From an uncultured Nitrospira sp. (GTDB taxonomy: Bacteria > Nitrospirota > Nitrospiria > Nitrospirales > Nitrospiraceae), in contig CABVRO010000023.1 in NCBI GenBank assembly GCA_902500715.1, positions 1 through 36,506 of the forward strand: a DNA stretch of 36,506 bases, read 5' to 3'. Position numbers and translations under genes: made by a program. Below are positions 25,797 to 34,288 of this stretch, piece after piece; within the stretch, counting starts at the first letter, position 1, and the number at the start of each line of letters is the position of its first letter. The notes below the pieces were generated by a model. It was not told the origin of the DNA. It searched no databases and saw nothing but the letters and a program-made list of their open reading frames with translations.

Positions 25797-27155
25797 ATGA
25801 CACGTGCGATTGCGGAACAGGACTATACGAATATCGCGCAGGATCTGCTGGCGCGTGCGGCGAAACATGGCGCGACGGCGTCGGACGTGATGGTGGCCGA
25901 CGGGGAAACCCTGTCGGTGCAGGTCCGGATGGGCGCCGTCGATCGACTCACGAAGGCACGTGAAAAGCGGCTCGGCCTGCGGGTCTTTTTCGGTCAACGG
26001 TCCGCCAGCGCATCGACTTCCGACTTTTCCCGCGAGTCCCTGGAACGGTTCGTCGGTGAAACCTGTGCCTTGGCACAAGCGGTCGTCGAGGATCCGGTGT
26101 CCGGCCTTCCGGAGCCGGGCCAGTTCGCCACCGATTTCCCCGAGTTGAATATCCACGATTCCACGAAACTTCAGACCGACCAGCAGATCGACCTGGCGCT
26201 GCGTGCCGAGCGGGCTGCGTTTGCCGCCGATTCGCGTATTACGAATTCCGAAGGGGGCGAGTGCGACTCGTCATCAGGCCGGATCATCCTGGCAAACAGC
26301 CATGGGTTTGTCGGGCACTATGCCAACAGTAGTTTCTCCCTCTCCGTCTCGCCGATCGCCTCGGATGCGGCCGGGATGCAGCGGGACTACTGGTATGGGG
26401 TGAATCGCGCGTTCGCGAAACTGGAGAGTCCGGAAGCCATCGGACGGGAAGCAACGCGGCGGACGGTCCGGAAGCTCGGCGCGCGCAAAGTCTCTACCTG
26501 CCGTGTGCCGGTGATCTTTGACCCTGAAGCGGCGGGGAGTTTACTCAGTCACCTCTGTAGCGCCCTCTCAGGCTATGCCTTGTATAAAGGCGCATCCTTC
26601 CTGATCGGACAACTGGGCCAGCAGATCGCTCCGGACTTTGTCACCATTTATGACGACGGACGGATGCCCGGCGGCTTGGGGACGCGTCCATTCGATGGTG
26701 AGGGGCTGCCGACCAGGAAGCAGGCGATGGTCGAGCGTGGTCGTCTGGCCAGTTATATCCTGGACACCTATTCAGGCAAGAAATTGGGACTGCCTTCCAC
26801 CGGAAATGCCGCGCGAAGCATCGGAGAAAGTCCCTCCGCCGGGCCGACGAATTTTTATATGGTCCCGGGCACCACCAGTCCGGAGGATATCTTGGCGTCT
26901 GTGAAGCAAGGTCTCTATGTGACGGATCTGATCGGGTTCGGCATCAACATGGTGACCGGCGACTATTCCCGCGGGGCGAGCGGGTTCTGGATTGAGAACG
27001 GCGAGTTGGCCTACCCGGTGGAAGAAATTACCATCGCCGGTAATCTGAAGCAGATGTATGCGAATATCGAGACGATCGGCAGGGATCTCGTGTTTCGCGG
27101 ACGGATTGCCAGCCCTACCGTGAAGCTTGCGGAGATGACGCTGGCAGGGAACTAG
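25797..27155 (+). CDS. tldE: TldE (PmbA) protease partner subunit
   Basis: The non-zinc partner of TldD in the heterodimeric protease. The 452-residue protein shares the fold (IYDDGRMPGGLGTRPFDGEG, then GLYVTDLIGFGINMVTGDYS) but lacks the HExxxH motif, as expected for TldE. It follows tldD by two bases and is translationally coupled to it. The region preceding its C-terminus (ENGELAYPVEEITIAGNLK) is strongly conserved in the family. Length matches E. coli PmbA (450). Confidence 0.95.
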   Translation: MTRAIAEQDYTNIAQDLLARAAKHGATASDVMVADGETLSVQVRMGAVDRLTKAREKRLGLRVFFGQRSASASTSDFSRESLERFVGETCALAQAVVEDPVSGLPEPGQFATDFPELNIHDSTKLQTDQQIDLALRAERAAFAADSRITNSEGGECDSSSGRIILANSHGFVGHYANSSFSLSVSPIASDAAGMQRDYWYGVNRAFAKLESPEAIGREATRRTVRKLGARKVSTCRVPVIFDPEAAGSLLSHLCSALSGYALYKGASFLIGQLGQQIAPDFVTIYDDGRMPGGLGTRPFDGEGLPTRKQAMVERGRLASYILDTYSGKKLGLPSTGNAARSIGESPSAGPTNFYMVPGTTSPEDILASVKQGLYVTDLIGFGINMVTGDYSRGASGFWIENGELAYPVEEITIAGNLKQMYANIETIGRDLVFRGRIASPTVKLAEMTLAGN

Positions 27156-27176
27156 GTTGTGAGGGGGGCGGACGTG

Positions 27177-27731
27177 ATGCGACGACTGATGGCCTCGATG
27201 ATCTGTGCTCTGCTGGTGGTTCCTGCGGTCGGGCGAGCAGCGGAATTTCAGGTGACCAGTCCGACGATCAAGGACCAGAGCACCATCGGCAATGAACATG
27301 TGTTTAACGGTTTCGGTTGCACGGGCGGCAATGTCTCGCCCGAGTTGCGATGGGAGCATGCGCCGAAAGACACGAAGAGTTTTGCCGTGACGGTCTACGA
27401 TCCTGATGCCCCCACAGGAAGCGGCTGGTGGCATTGGCTCATCTTCAATATTGCTCCGGGCGTGATGCACTTGCCGGCCGGAGCGGGGCAGCCGGAGAGT
27501 ACCGGCGCGCCTCAAGGGAGTATTCAGAGCATGACGGATTTCGGTCGGCCCGGCTTTGGCGGGCCCTGTCCACCGCCGGGAGATAAACCGCACCGGTATA
27601 TCTTTACGGTGTTTGCGTTGAAGGTGGATCAGTTGCCGCTCAAGAAAGAGGCCTCCGGCGCGATGGTCGGGTACTATCTCAATCAGAATGCAATCGGAAA
27701 AGCATCCTTCACCGGCACCTACGGCCGGTAA
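27177..27731 (+). CDS. Periplasmic YbhB/YbcL-type PEBP family protein
   Basis: A phosphatidylethanolamine-binding-protein fold, small ligand-binding proteins whose bacterial role is poorly known. The 184-residue protein has a signal peptide (residues 1-22, ending GRAA) and the PEBP core: SPELRWEHAP near residue 57, YDPDAPTGSGWWHWLIFNI near residue 75 and the GGPCPPPGDKPHRYIFTVFAL block. The ATG at 27177 follows a long GAGGGGGG with proper spacing; a GTG at 27159 would put charged residues before the signal peptide. It starts 21 bases after tldE and may be cotranscribed. Confidence 0.9.
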   Translation: MRRLMASMICALLVVPAVGRAAEFQVTSPTIKDQSTIGNEHVFNGFGCTGGNVSPELRWEHAPKDTKSFAVTVYDPDAPTGSGWWHWLIFNIAPGVMHLPAGAGQPESTGAPQGSIQSMTDFGRPGFGGPCPPPGDKPHRYIFTVFALKVDQLPLKKEASGAMVGYYLNQNAIGKASFTGTYGR

Positions 27732-27767
27732 GCGAACAATCATCAGAACAGAGTAAGGGAACAGACC

Positions 27768-28223
27768 ATGTCTCTTGATGCCGAATTCGGAAAGACCATG
27801 CTGCAGTTGATCACCTCGCGATACGAGGACCGGCACTGGAGAAAAAAGATCGAAAAGACACTCAGCCTGCCCCAGAGCGGGGTCGGAGACGAGCATCAGC
27901 AGCAGGTCTTCATGTACCTGAAGCTCAACCTCAAGGCATACAAGTCCAGGCGGGCGGATCCGGATTCCTGGATCTTAGGCGGGTACGCCACGAAGGAAGT
28001 GATCGATCGCGCAAAGTTCCAGCCACACCTGGTCGGAGAGGGCATTTCGGCCGACGATGTGGCGTTTCTCGGTGTCGATCCAGGCCCTGAAATCGATGAG
28101 GCCTGGTGGGAAGAGATGCTGGTCGCCTGGTTCGGCGCTCCGGAAGAAGAGGAGTCCCCGGAGGAAGCCACGACCGACGAGGCGGCAACCCCCGATGTCG
28201 TGAAGGATCCCGCCCGCACTTGA
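27768..28223 (+). CDS. Acidic protein of unknown function
   Basis: I do not recognise this 151-residue protein. It has no signal peptide or membrane segment. The N-terminal two thirds look like a compact helical domain (GKTMLQLITSRYEDRHWRKK, then FMYLKLNLKAYKSRR) with tryptophans, and the last 30 residues are a low-complexity acidic tail rich in Glu and Ala (EEEESPEEATTDEAA). A GGGA ribosome binding site precedes the ATG. It lies 36 bases after the PEBP gene on the same strand, and repeat element B begins 65 bases after its stop. Confidence 0.75.
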   Translation: MSLDAEFGKTMLQLITSRYEDRHWRKKIEKTLSLPQSGVGDEHQQQVFMYLKLNLKAYKSRRADPDSWILGGYATKEVIDRAKFQPHLVGEGISADDVAFLGVDPGPEIDEAWWEEMLVAWFGAPEEEESPEEATTDEAATPDVVKDPART

Positions 28224-28288
28224 ACGTCAACTCTGACGGATCAGGACGGGCTGTCGTTCCTGATTCGGTCTCTTTCGGAATGCGAGGA

Positions 28289-28468
28289 TAGCCCGGATTA
28301 TTCATGAATGTCGTCGCAAGGCGTTCGAGACCGAAGCCCGCCGGGGCTTCTCGCAAGTAAGGCCGACGTAGGCGTACTTGCAAGTCCGTCGAGGAGGCCG
28401 AACGAGAAAAGCCACGCCGGGCGAGAGAATCGGACGACGGAGCAGATATTCATGAATAGTCCGGGCTA
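28289..28468. repeat. MITE-like inverted-repeat element, copy B
   Basis: A 180-bp element with the same ends as copy A (TAGCCCGGATTATTCATGA, with a single change at the right end) and a closely similar interior, including the GAAGCCC/GGGCTTC hairpin (28333-28350). It also has a GCAAGTA / TACTTGC inverted pair that copy A has lost or never had. It sits between two convergent genes. Its right end supplies the TAG stop codon (28466-28468, minus strand) of the uracil-DNA glycosylase gene. Confidence 0.87.
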
Positions 28469-29137
28469 TGACCCGAACAAATCCATTTGTTGCGCGGTCG
28501 TAGCCGGGGGATCGATCCGCAATGTCCCGGTGGGGCTCGAAGCGGCCCCTTCCTGCGTCGCAGGAGGCTGGCTGTGCCGGTCGAGAAACTCCTTCAGCTT
28601 CTGAAAGTCCTCCCGCAAAGGCTGCAGCATGGTTCCCTGGTGCAGCGCTGCGGCGGGATGGAGCAAGGGAAACAGCACGAATTCCTTCAGATAAAACGCC
28701 TGCCCGCGTACTCTCGTAATCCCCACTTTGCGTTCCAGAAGTGTCTGCGTCGCCCAATTACCTAACGAACAGACCAACTTCGGCCGAATCATGGCGATCT
28801 GCTGCAAGAGAAACGGTTTGCAGGTCTCGACTTCCTGAGGGTCGGGGTCGCGGTTATTCGGCGGGCGGCATTTGATTACATTGGCGATGTAAATATCCGC
28901 GCGCGAGAGCCCCGCTGACTCCAGCAGGTCGTTGAGCAATTGCCCGGCTGCCCCGACGAACGGCTCCCCCTTCTGATCCTCGTGAAATCCCGGTGCTTCC
29001 CCCACAAACATGACGGATGCATGCGGATTACCCACGCCGAAGACGACCTGGCGTCGACCGAGCTTGGCGAGCGGGCAGCGTTGGCAGTTGTGGAGCGAGT
29101 CGGCGAGTTGCTGCAGGGTGGTCAGGGATGACGACAT
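28466..29137 (-). CDS. Family 4 uracil-DNA glycosylase (iron-sulfur type)
   Basis: Removes uracil from DNA to start base-excision repair. The 223-residue protein has the motif-1 region [20 protein letters not shown] (about residues 47-66), four cysteines for a [4Fe-4S] cluster (Cys18, Cys21, Cys90, Cys106), and motif 2 in [11 protein letters not shown]. The last 40 residues are Pro/Ala-rich and end in QQMDLFGS, a possible clamp-binding peptide (QxxDLF) like those that tether repair enzymes to the DNA polymerase sliding clamp. ATG 29137 is preferred to a TTG ten codons upstream. The stop codon is the terminal TAG of repeat element B. Confidence 0.92.
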   Translation of the reverse strand: MSSSLTTLQQLADSLHNCQRCPLAKLGRRQVVFGVGNPHASVMFVGEAPGFHEDQKGEPFVGAAGQLLNDLLESAGLSRADIYIANVIKCRPPNNRDPDPQEVETCKPFLLQQIAMIRPKLVCSLGNWATQTLLERKVGITRVRGQAFYLKEFVLFPLLHPAAALHQGTMLQPLREDFQKLKEFLDRHSQPPATQEGAASSPTGTLRIDPPATTAQQMDLFGS

Positions 29138-29164
29138 ACACGTGCCCTTCGAGTGGCGGATCAA

Positions 29165-29193
29165 ATCTTAGTCGGGGTGGTAGGGGTTGTCAA
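29165..29193 (-). promoter_or_regulatory. Strong promoter of the uracil-DNA glycosylase gene
   Basis: On the minus strand a perfect TTGACA (29188-29193) and TAAGAT (29165-29170) are separated by the ideal 17 bases, in the gap after hpnE. The transcript would begin near 29158, about 20 bases before the ATG. Confidence 0.65.
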
Positions 29194-29227
29194 CGTGATG
29201 TCGTGAGCCATTCGCGCATCGGCCGAA

Positions 29228-30538
29228 TCATGATGCGTCGGCTGGAACGAGGGCAGCGGAGCGTTGGCCGCTAAGAATTGCGGACTCCAGAGTGGCCGGC
29301 CAGCCGGTGTCCGTCCAGGCGCCGGCGACGAGAAAATTGGCAAACGGACTGGGTGAGAGCGGTCGGCACTGTTGCGTACCCGGTTGAGCGGTGAGTATGG
29401 CCGACGAGAGACGGAGGATGTCCGCTTCGATAAGGCTGGGAAGCGGGCCGCCGGGGAACGCTCTCTCCATGTCTCTTAGGGTCAGTTGAACGAGGTCGTT
29501 TTCCGATTGCGGCAATAGGTCCGGCTCATCGACTGCGACGGCCCACAACACAGCCGCCTGCTCGTGCCGCTCCTCGTCTGCATGCCGGATCATCCAATGG
29601 AACCGGTTACGCTCCAGAAGGACGAGTTGCGTTTGTTCGACCGGTTGCGCCAGGTGCAGGCGAACGATCACCAGAGGAGACTCCCTCAGGCGGCTGATTT
29701 GCTGGAAATAGGCATAGTGCGTCACGACCCGTTCCGGCAAGAGCGGCGTGAGTCGATGGTGCGGCAGCGCGGCGATATACCAATCGGCGGTGAGCCGGGT
29801 GCGGTCTGCCAGTTCGACATGGGCGACACGATCCTGGGTGAAGTGCAATTGCGTCGCCGTCGTGTTCAGCCGGGACCGGACTCCCATCCGGTCGAGTTGC
29901 GCTCGAAGCGGCGCGAGCAAGAATGAATCGAGTCCGTGAGGCGGAATGATCACCTTCGTGGCGCGGGCACCGGTCAGAAAGCAGCGTCGCAGTGTGCGCA
30001 TGAAGAGCCCTGCGGAGACCTGCGGAAGGGCCGCCCCCAGCAACAAGCGGGCAAGACTGTTCCAGACACCGCGCCGGGCCTGTTCCGACTGGCCGACGCT
30101 CGCGAGCCACTCGTCGGCCGATCGTGTGTCGAGGTCGTTCGGCAACGGAGGATCCTGTTCCCATGTGCGTTCAAGGAAGGAGAGGAGATGCCAACGGTCC
30201 CGCATCGACAAACCCTGGAACAAGGTGGTTCCGAGGAGGGTGTTGAGCGGAGACGGCAGGGGAAGGTGCAGAAATTGGATGCGAGCGCCCGTCGCCTGAA
30301 GAAACTCAAGCGGGGTATGTCGAAGCCGCCTGGTGGCGGTGTCTGTGCCGAGGGTCTTGAGCAGCGACCAGGTGGCGGTGTGAGCTTCGAGGAGCAGCGG
30401 TGGAGGGGCCTGGCTCAGTCGCCCTCCCAGGCGGTCGGCCTGCTCGATCACGGTGACCGCATGGCCGTCGGCGGCGAGGTGCAAGGCTGCCGTCAGACCG
30501 GCGATCCCGCCGCCGAGGATGAGCACTGTCCGGTTCAT
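29228..30538 (-). CDS. hpnE: HpnE, hydroxysqualene/squalene-associated FAD-dependent desaturase
   Basis: In the hopanoid pathway HpnE reduces hydroxysqualene to squalene. The 436-residue protein is a flavoprotein of the phytoene-desaturase/amine oxidase group: the dinucleotide motif LILGGGIAGLTAALHL (Gly9, Gly11, Gly14) then VIEQADRLGGRLS, and a C-terminal FAD-binding block NFLVAGAWTDTGWPATLESA. ATG 30538 overlaps the hpnD stop by four bases, so the two are translationally coupled; a longer reading from 30571 would start inside hpnD. No shc (squalene-hopene cyclase) or hpnC gene is in the window. Confidence 0.92.
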   Translation of the reverse strand: MNRTVLILGGGIAGLTAALHLAADGHAVTVIEQADRLGGRLSQAPPPLLLEAHTATWSLLKTLGTDTATRRLRHTPLEFLQATGARIQFLHLPLPSPLNTLLGTTLFQGLSMRDRWHLLSFLERTWEQDPPLPNDLDTRSADEWLASVGQSEQARRGVWNSLARLLLGAALPQVSAGLFMRTLRRCFLTGARATKVIIPPHGLDSFLLAPLRAQLDRMGVRSRLNTTATQLHFTQDRVAHVELADRTRLTADWYIAALPHHRLTPLLPERVVTHYAYFQQISRLRESPLVIVRLHLAQPVEQTQLVLLERNRFHWMIRHADEERHEQAAVLWAVAVDEPDLLPQSENDLVQLTLRDMERAFPGGPLPSLIEADILRLSSAILTAQPGTQQCRPLSPSPFANFLVAGAWTDTGWPATLESAILSGQRSAALVPADAS

Positions 30539-31410
30539 GGGGTCGAAGAGGAAAGACGGGAGCGCAACCACACGCCCGCTGCCACGGCCAGCCGGCGGCT
30601 CGGAGGCAGCGTAACCCGCTCTCCCAAGACGCGGTAACCGGACTGCTCGATCCGCTGTAAGATTCGGCTATACACGCCGCGCATGATTTCCGCTACCGTC
30701 AGGGCTTGGCGTTCGGCTTGCGGCAGCGAATCGAGCGCCCGCGCCGCTTTGGCGTAAAATTCCTTTGCGCGGCCGACTTCAAACCGCATGAACTCCGTAA
30801 ATTCCGGTTTGTACCGCCGGTGCAGGAGGTCCTCTTCCCGGTAGGCGAAACGCGCGAGATCTTCCTGCGGTACATAGACGCGGCCGCATTCCGCATCGTT
30901 GCCGAGGTCGCGAAGAATATTGGTCAATTGAAAGGCCATGCCGAGATTGACGGCATAATCCTGAGCGCGAGGAGAGGTGGTGCCGAATACGTGCAGGCAG
31001 ATCAACCCGACCACCGACGCCACTCGATAACAGTAGAGGGACAGTTGGTCGAAGGTAGTGTAGCGCGTGGTCGTGAGATCCATCTCGACGCCCTTGATGA
31101 GTTCTTCGAAATAGGCCTGCGGAATGGACAGTTCCCGTACGTGCCGGGCGAGGCTGATGGTGACAGGGAATGTCGGCGTGCCGTCGTAGGCGGCAGCCAA
31201 CTCGCGCCGCCAGCGCGCCAGTTCCTCCTGCGGATGACTGCCGGGAGGCGGCTCGTCCACGGCGTTGTCCACTTCCTTACAGAAGGCGTAGACCGTGTAC
31301 ATCGCGTCGCGGCGGGCTTTCGGCAGAAACAAAAAGGAGTAGGAGAAATTGCTCCCGCTTTTTTTGGTGAGGGTCGTGCAGTAGGTTTGGGCTTCAGCTG
31401 GTGTCATCAT
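30535..31410 (-). CDS. hpnD: HpnD, presqualene diphosphate synthase
   Basis: Joins two farnesyl diphosphates to presqualene diphosphate in the three-enzyme bacterial squalene route. The 291-residue protein has the two Asp-rich motifs of squalene/phytoene synthases, CKEVDNAVDE (about residue 47) and NILRDLGNDAECGRVYVP (about 163), and the HpnD-like GSNFSYSFLFLPKARRDAMY near residue 20 and ELIKGVEMDL near residue 109. The start at ATG 31410 lies seven bases after the preceding stop; no ribosome binding site is seen, suggesting coupling. A phytoene synthase is the main alternative, but its pairing with HpnE argues for HpnD. Confidence 0.9.
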   Translation of the reverse strand: MMTPAEAQTYCTTLTKKSGSNFSYSFLFLPKARRDAMYTVYAFCKEVDNAVDEPPPGSHPQEELARWRRELAAAYDGTPTFPVTISLARHVRELSIPQAYFEELIKGVEMDLTTTRYTTFDQLSLYCYRVASVVGLICLHVFGTTSPRAQDYAVNLGMAFQLTNILRDLGNDAECGRVYVPQEDLARFAYREEDLLHRRYKPEFTEFMRFEVGRAKEFYAKAARALDSLPQAERQALTVAEIMRGVYSRILQRIEQSGYRVLGERVTLPPSRRLAVAAGVWLRSRLSSSTP

Positions 31411-31417
31411 CGTGTCA

Positions 31418-32350
31418 TCAGTGTGAGTGCGTCGTCTGTCCCTCAAGTCGTTCGACGGACGCGGGAAGGTGGCGGCCGTAAGAGGCTGGGTGCAAAATGG
31501 CGGCGAGTTGTTCCACGCCGTCGATCAGTCGTGGGCCGGGGCGGCTGAAGTACGAGAGCGCCTCGACCAGGTAGACCTCTCCCCTCCGAACGGCGGGAAG
31601 CTGTTGCCACTGTGGATGTGCCGTCAATGGTGCAAGTTCGGCTTTCGTGCGCGGGACGGTAAATCCGCAGGGCATCAGGACGATCACATCCGGTTCAGAG
31701 GCCGCGAGCGTGTCCCAATCCATTTTTCGGGAGGCCGTCCCGGCCTGCGCCAGAACGTCGATGCCCCCTGCAGCGGCCACCATGTCGGGAACCCAATGGC
31801 CGGCGGTGTAGAGCGGCGAGAGCCATTCGATACAGGCGACTCTAGGGCGTATTGCCGGAGCGCCCACGGTGGCCCGCACGGTGTCGAGCCTGCTGCGGAG
31901 CGCCGCGGACAACCGTGTTCCGGCGTCTTCCTGTCCGATGGCTGTGCCGATCCTGTCAACGTCCCGCAGGATGTCGTCAAGTCGCCCGGGACTGAGGGTA
32001 AGCATGTGAGGCGGCGGCGAGAGTGCATGCACGACTTGCTTCAACTGTGACGGGGTGACGGCGCAGACATCGCACAGAGCCTGGGCAATGATCAGGTCCG
32101 GTCGTGCGGCCAAGAGCCGGGACTCATCCAATTCATAGAGCCCCGCCCCGGCGGCAAGCAGCGCGCCTACTTGCTGATCGATCTCGACGCTGGAGAGCCG
32201 ATCGCTTTCGATGCGCGGACGCACCATCACCGGGATCTGTGCGAGGCTCGGTGGAAAGTCGCATTCATGGCTGATACCGATGAGATCGTCTTGGCGCCCC
32301 AAGGCCGCGACGACTTCCGTAGCACCCGGCACCAGCGAACAAATTCTCAT
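31418..32350 (-). CDS. BtuF-like substrate-binding-fold protein without a signal peptide
   Basis: A protein of the periplasmic cobalamin/iron-siderophore binding fold (COG0614). The 310-residue sequence begins directly with the mature fold (MRICSLVPGATEVVAALG), followed by ISHECDFP, the long connecting helix region and PDVIVLMPCGF, WQQLPAVRRGEVYLVEALSYF near the C-terminus. No signal peptide or lipobox is present, so it is probably cytoplasmic; such proteins are often annotated as cobalamin-binding. ATG 32350 overlaps the stop of the HAD gene by four bases. No transporter permease or ATPase is nearby. Its link to squalene synthesis is only positional. Confidence 0.85.
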   Translation of the reverse strand: MRICSLVPGATEVVAALGRQDDLIGISHECDFPPSLAQIPVMVRPRIESDRLSSVEIDQQVGALLAAGAGLYELDESRLLAARPDLIIAQALCDVCAVTPSQLKQVVHALSPPPHMLTLSPGRLDDILRDVDRIGTAIGQEDAGTRLSAALRSRLDTVRATVGAPAIRPRVACIEWLSPLYTAGHWVPDMVAAAGGIDVLAQAGTASRKMDWDTLAASEPDVIVLMPCGFTVPRTKAELAPLTAHPQWQQLPAVRRGEVYLVEALSYFSRPGPRLIDGVEQLAAILHPASYGRHLPASVERLEGQTTHSH

Positions 32351-33054
32351 GCGCGGCCTTGAGCCGTTCCCCACAGGCGCGCCTGCAGGTCCTGCAGTCT
32401 GGTGTCTGCAAGCGAATGGGTAATGGCATCGGCCTCTCCGAGATCCTGCACCGTGTGGGTATTGGCGACAGCCAGCACTTTCATGCCGGCGGCGCGGGCG
32501 GCTCTGATACCGGGCAGGGAATCCTCGATGACCAGGCAATCGTTCGGGGACAGCGCGGGTCGGTTCGGTTGTGAGTTCAATCCGGCCATCGCGTGGAGGA
32601 AGGGATCGGGCGCCGGCTTGCCACGGGTCACGTCCTCGGCGCTGGTAATGTGTAGAAAAACCTTCCGAAGACCGGCCTCGTCCAGAATCAATTCGATTTC
32701 ATTCCGCAGCGCGCCCGAGGCGATGGCGAGCGGATATCGGGCGGCGGCCTCATGAACCAGTTCGCGCACGCCGGGGAAGATCGCCAGATGTTGTTTGACG
32801 GCGGCCAGGTAGGCGTGAGCCTTGCGCTCCATCAATTCGCCAAGGAGCGTGGGAGACGCCTGGCGCCGGTGGGACTGCAAGGCCGCCAGGAAGCAGCCGC
32901 GATCGTCGAACCCGAGGTAGTCGGAGTAGTACGCCGTTTCGGTGAGTGCGATCTCAATGCCGGCCAGGACCTGCCGCAGGGCGGCAAAGTGCAGGGGTTC
33001 GGTGTCGGCAATCACTCCGTCGAAATCGAAAATGACGGCGCGTAGTTCGCTCAT
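32347..33054 (-). CDS. HAD-superfamily phosphatase (phosphoglycolate phosphatase / beta-PGM-like)
   Basis: A 235-residue HAD hydrolase of subfamily I. Motif I is FDFDGVIADTE (nucleophile Asp10, Asp12), the helical cap spans about residues 18-85, motif II is the Ser in IASGA, motif III the Lys in RGKPAPDPF and motif IV VIEDSLPGI. The substrate cannot be told; phosphoglycolate, beta-phosphoglucomutase-like or sugar phosphatase activity are possible. The ATG at 33054 places the catalytic motif at the usual distance. It is the first gene of a four-gene run through BtuF-like, hpnD and hpnE, with stop-start overlaps at two of three junctions. Confidence 0.9.
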   Translation of the reverse strand: MSELRAVIFDFDGVIADTEPLHFAALRQVLAGIEIALTETAYYSDYLGFDDRGCFLAALQSHRRQASPTLLGELMERKAHAYLAAVKQHLAIFPGVRELVHEAAARYPLAIASGALRNEIELILDEAGLRKVFLHITSAEDVTRGKPAPDPFLHAMAGLNSQPNRPALSPNDCLVIEDSLPGIRAARAAGMKVLAVANTHTVQDLGEADAITHSLADTRLQDLQARLWGTAQGRA

Positions 33055-33121
33055 GGTCGTCGTTCGGGCATCCTCGTGCGTAGTTCGTGGGATGTCGGTC
33101 TGTCGGTCGTGTGGGCGCGGC

Positions 33122-33150
33122 ATTATAACAAGGGCGTGCCGACAAGAAAA
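33122..33150 (-). promoter_or_regulatory. Candidate promoter of the HAD-btuF-hpnDE operon
   Basis: On the minus strand a perfect TATAAT (33122-33127) lies 17 bases downstream of TTTTCT (33145-33150), a poor -35. The -35 region is part of the T-run of the terminator just upstream, so the two signals are packed together. Confidence 0.5.
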
Positions 33151-33184
33151 GACGACGGCCCGTCCCACTGAGGAACGGGCCGTC
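33144..33184 (-). terminator. Rho-independent terminator of the SH3-domain gene
   Basis: GACGGCCCGT (33154-33163) pairs with ACGGGCCGTC (33175-33184), a 10-bp GC-rich stem with an 11-base loop, followed on the minus strand by a T-rich run (TCTTTTCTT). It lies 29 bases after the SH3 gene's stop. Confidence 0.82.
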
Positions 33185-33212
33185 ATACGAGGCATGGAAA
33201 ACGATCCTGTGT

Positions 33213-33998
33213 TTAGCGTTTCAGCCTGAGGCTACGTTCAGGGATCCATCCCTTTCGGCCATCCTGTGCTCGTACCGAGTAGACCCAGCCGCGCTGTTGG
33301 TAATCGCCGTCCAGGATCGTGAGCGTGGCGCCCGCCAGCACCGTCGTGCTGGTCTTGGTGCCGACGGCGTCGACGAAGAGCGGGACGGAGGACTTGGGCC
33401 TGGTCGGGTCGGCGATGACCGTCACCCGTTGACCTTCCGCATAGAGCGGACCGGCGACGCGTACGCTGGGAGCCGCGGGCTTGGAGGCCGGAGTCGAGGA
33501 CTTGGAGGTCGGAACTGCGGGTTGGAGAGCCGGCGCGGTAGGAGCGGGTATTGCGGGAGCAGGCATGGCGGACGATGGCGCCGATGATGGCGTGGGCGCA
33601 TCGGCCGGGGCCGGGGTGCTGTTGTCGGCCACCACCGGTGGCGCGGGTGGTGCGACCGTCGGCGCTTGCTTCCGAGCCTGAGCTTTGACGGCCGGTTTCT
33701 GGATCGAGGGTTGAGCGGGTTCTGCACCGCCATCCAGATAGGGCTCAATCAGTTGCATCGCTCCATCCGGGTCCATGGCGACGTAGCCGACTCCTCCCAC
33801 CAGCAGGAGCAGCAGAATCCAGAGCAACGGTTTCTTGCCGGATCGTTTCGGCGAGTTCATCGGCGGCGCCGGAGGCGGCGCCGATTCATCCAGGTCTTCC
33901 TCGGTGAATTCCAGATCCGGCTCCGGTTGACTTGCGAACAGGAGATGCCAGTTCGTCCACTCGCTGCGTATGGCAGGAATGCCCGTAGATGCAACCAT
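33213..33998 (-). CDS. Membrane-anchored protein with a Pro/Ala-rich linker and C-terminal SH3 domain
   Basis: A 261-residue protein with an acidic, Pro-rich cytoplasmic N-terminus (residues 1-56), one membrane segment (KPLLWILLLLLVGGVGYVAM, about 57-75), a long Pro/Ala/Ser linker (about 90-175) and a bacterial SH3-like domain at the C-terminus (about 180-258, with GATLTILDGDYQQRGWVYSV and GRKGWIPERSLRL). SH3b domains often bind peptidoglycan, so it may reach from the inner membrane to the cell wall; that is inference. The start has an AGGAGG seven bases upstream and a consensus-like promoter, and a terminator follows, so it is a single-gene unit. Confidence 0.85.
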   Translation of the reverse strand: MVASTGIPAIRSEWTNWHLLFASQPEPDLEFTEEDLDESAPPPAPPMNSPKRSGKKPLLWILLLLLVGGVGYVAMDPDGAMQLIEPYLDGGAEPAQPSIQKPAVKAQARKQAPTVAPPAPPVVADNSTPAPADAPTPSSAPSSAMPAPAIPAPTAPALQPAVPTSKSSTPASKPAAPSVRVAGPLYAEGQRVTVIADPTRPKSSVPLFVDAVGTKTSTTVLAGATLTILDGDYQQRGWVYSVRAQDGRKGWIPERSLRLKR

Positions 33999-34048
33999 CG
34001 GAGGACCTCCTCATTCGAAACAATGGCCCGGGTCTGTGTACTCGTAGG

Positions 34049-34077
34049 TACTTATCACCCGTCCCACAGCCTGTCAA
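34049..34077 (-). promoter_or_regulatory. Promoter of the SH3-domain gene
   Basis: On the minus strand a perfect TTGACA (34072-34077) and TAAGTA (34049-34054) are 17 bases apart, about 50 bases before the ATG. The rest of the 290-base gap to the yjbQ gene (34078-34288) shows no feature I can support. Confidence 0.6.
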
Positions 34078-34288
34078 TTTTGTTCGACAAAGCGGCAGGG
34101 GGCATGAAGGTTCCGCGACAAGGACCGGCCGGCCGGGTTTGCTGGCGGATGAGGCTCCGAGGTCTGCAAGGTCGAACCGATTGCGGTGGCGGAAGTGGAG
34201 CGCATGCAGGGCTGACTCGATGCGCAAGGGCTTGCAAGTTTCAACATCCTCGTTGCAGAATCGCGCATCACCCCCGATGTGAAGACCG

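Noticed and set aside
26772..27896. A 374-codon minus-strand open frame across tldE and the PEBP gene
   Set aside because: Spans two well-supported plus-strand genes in antisense, with no protein-like motif.
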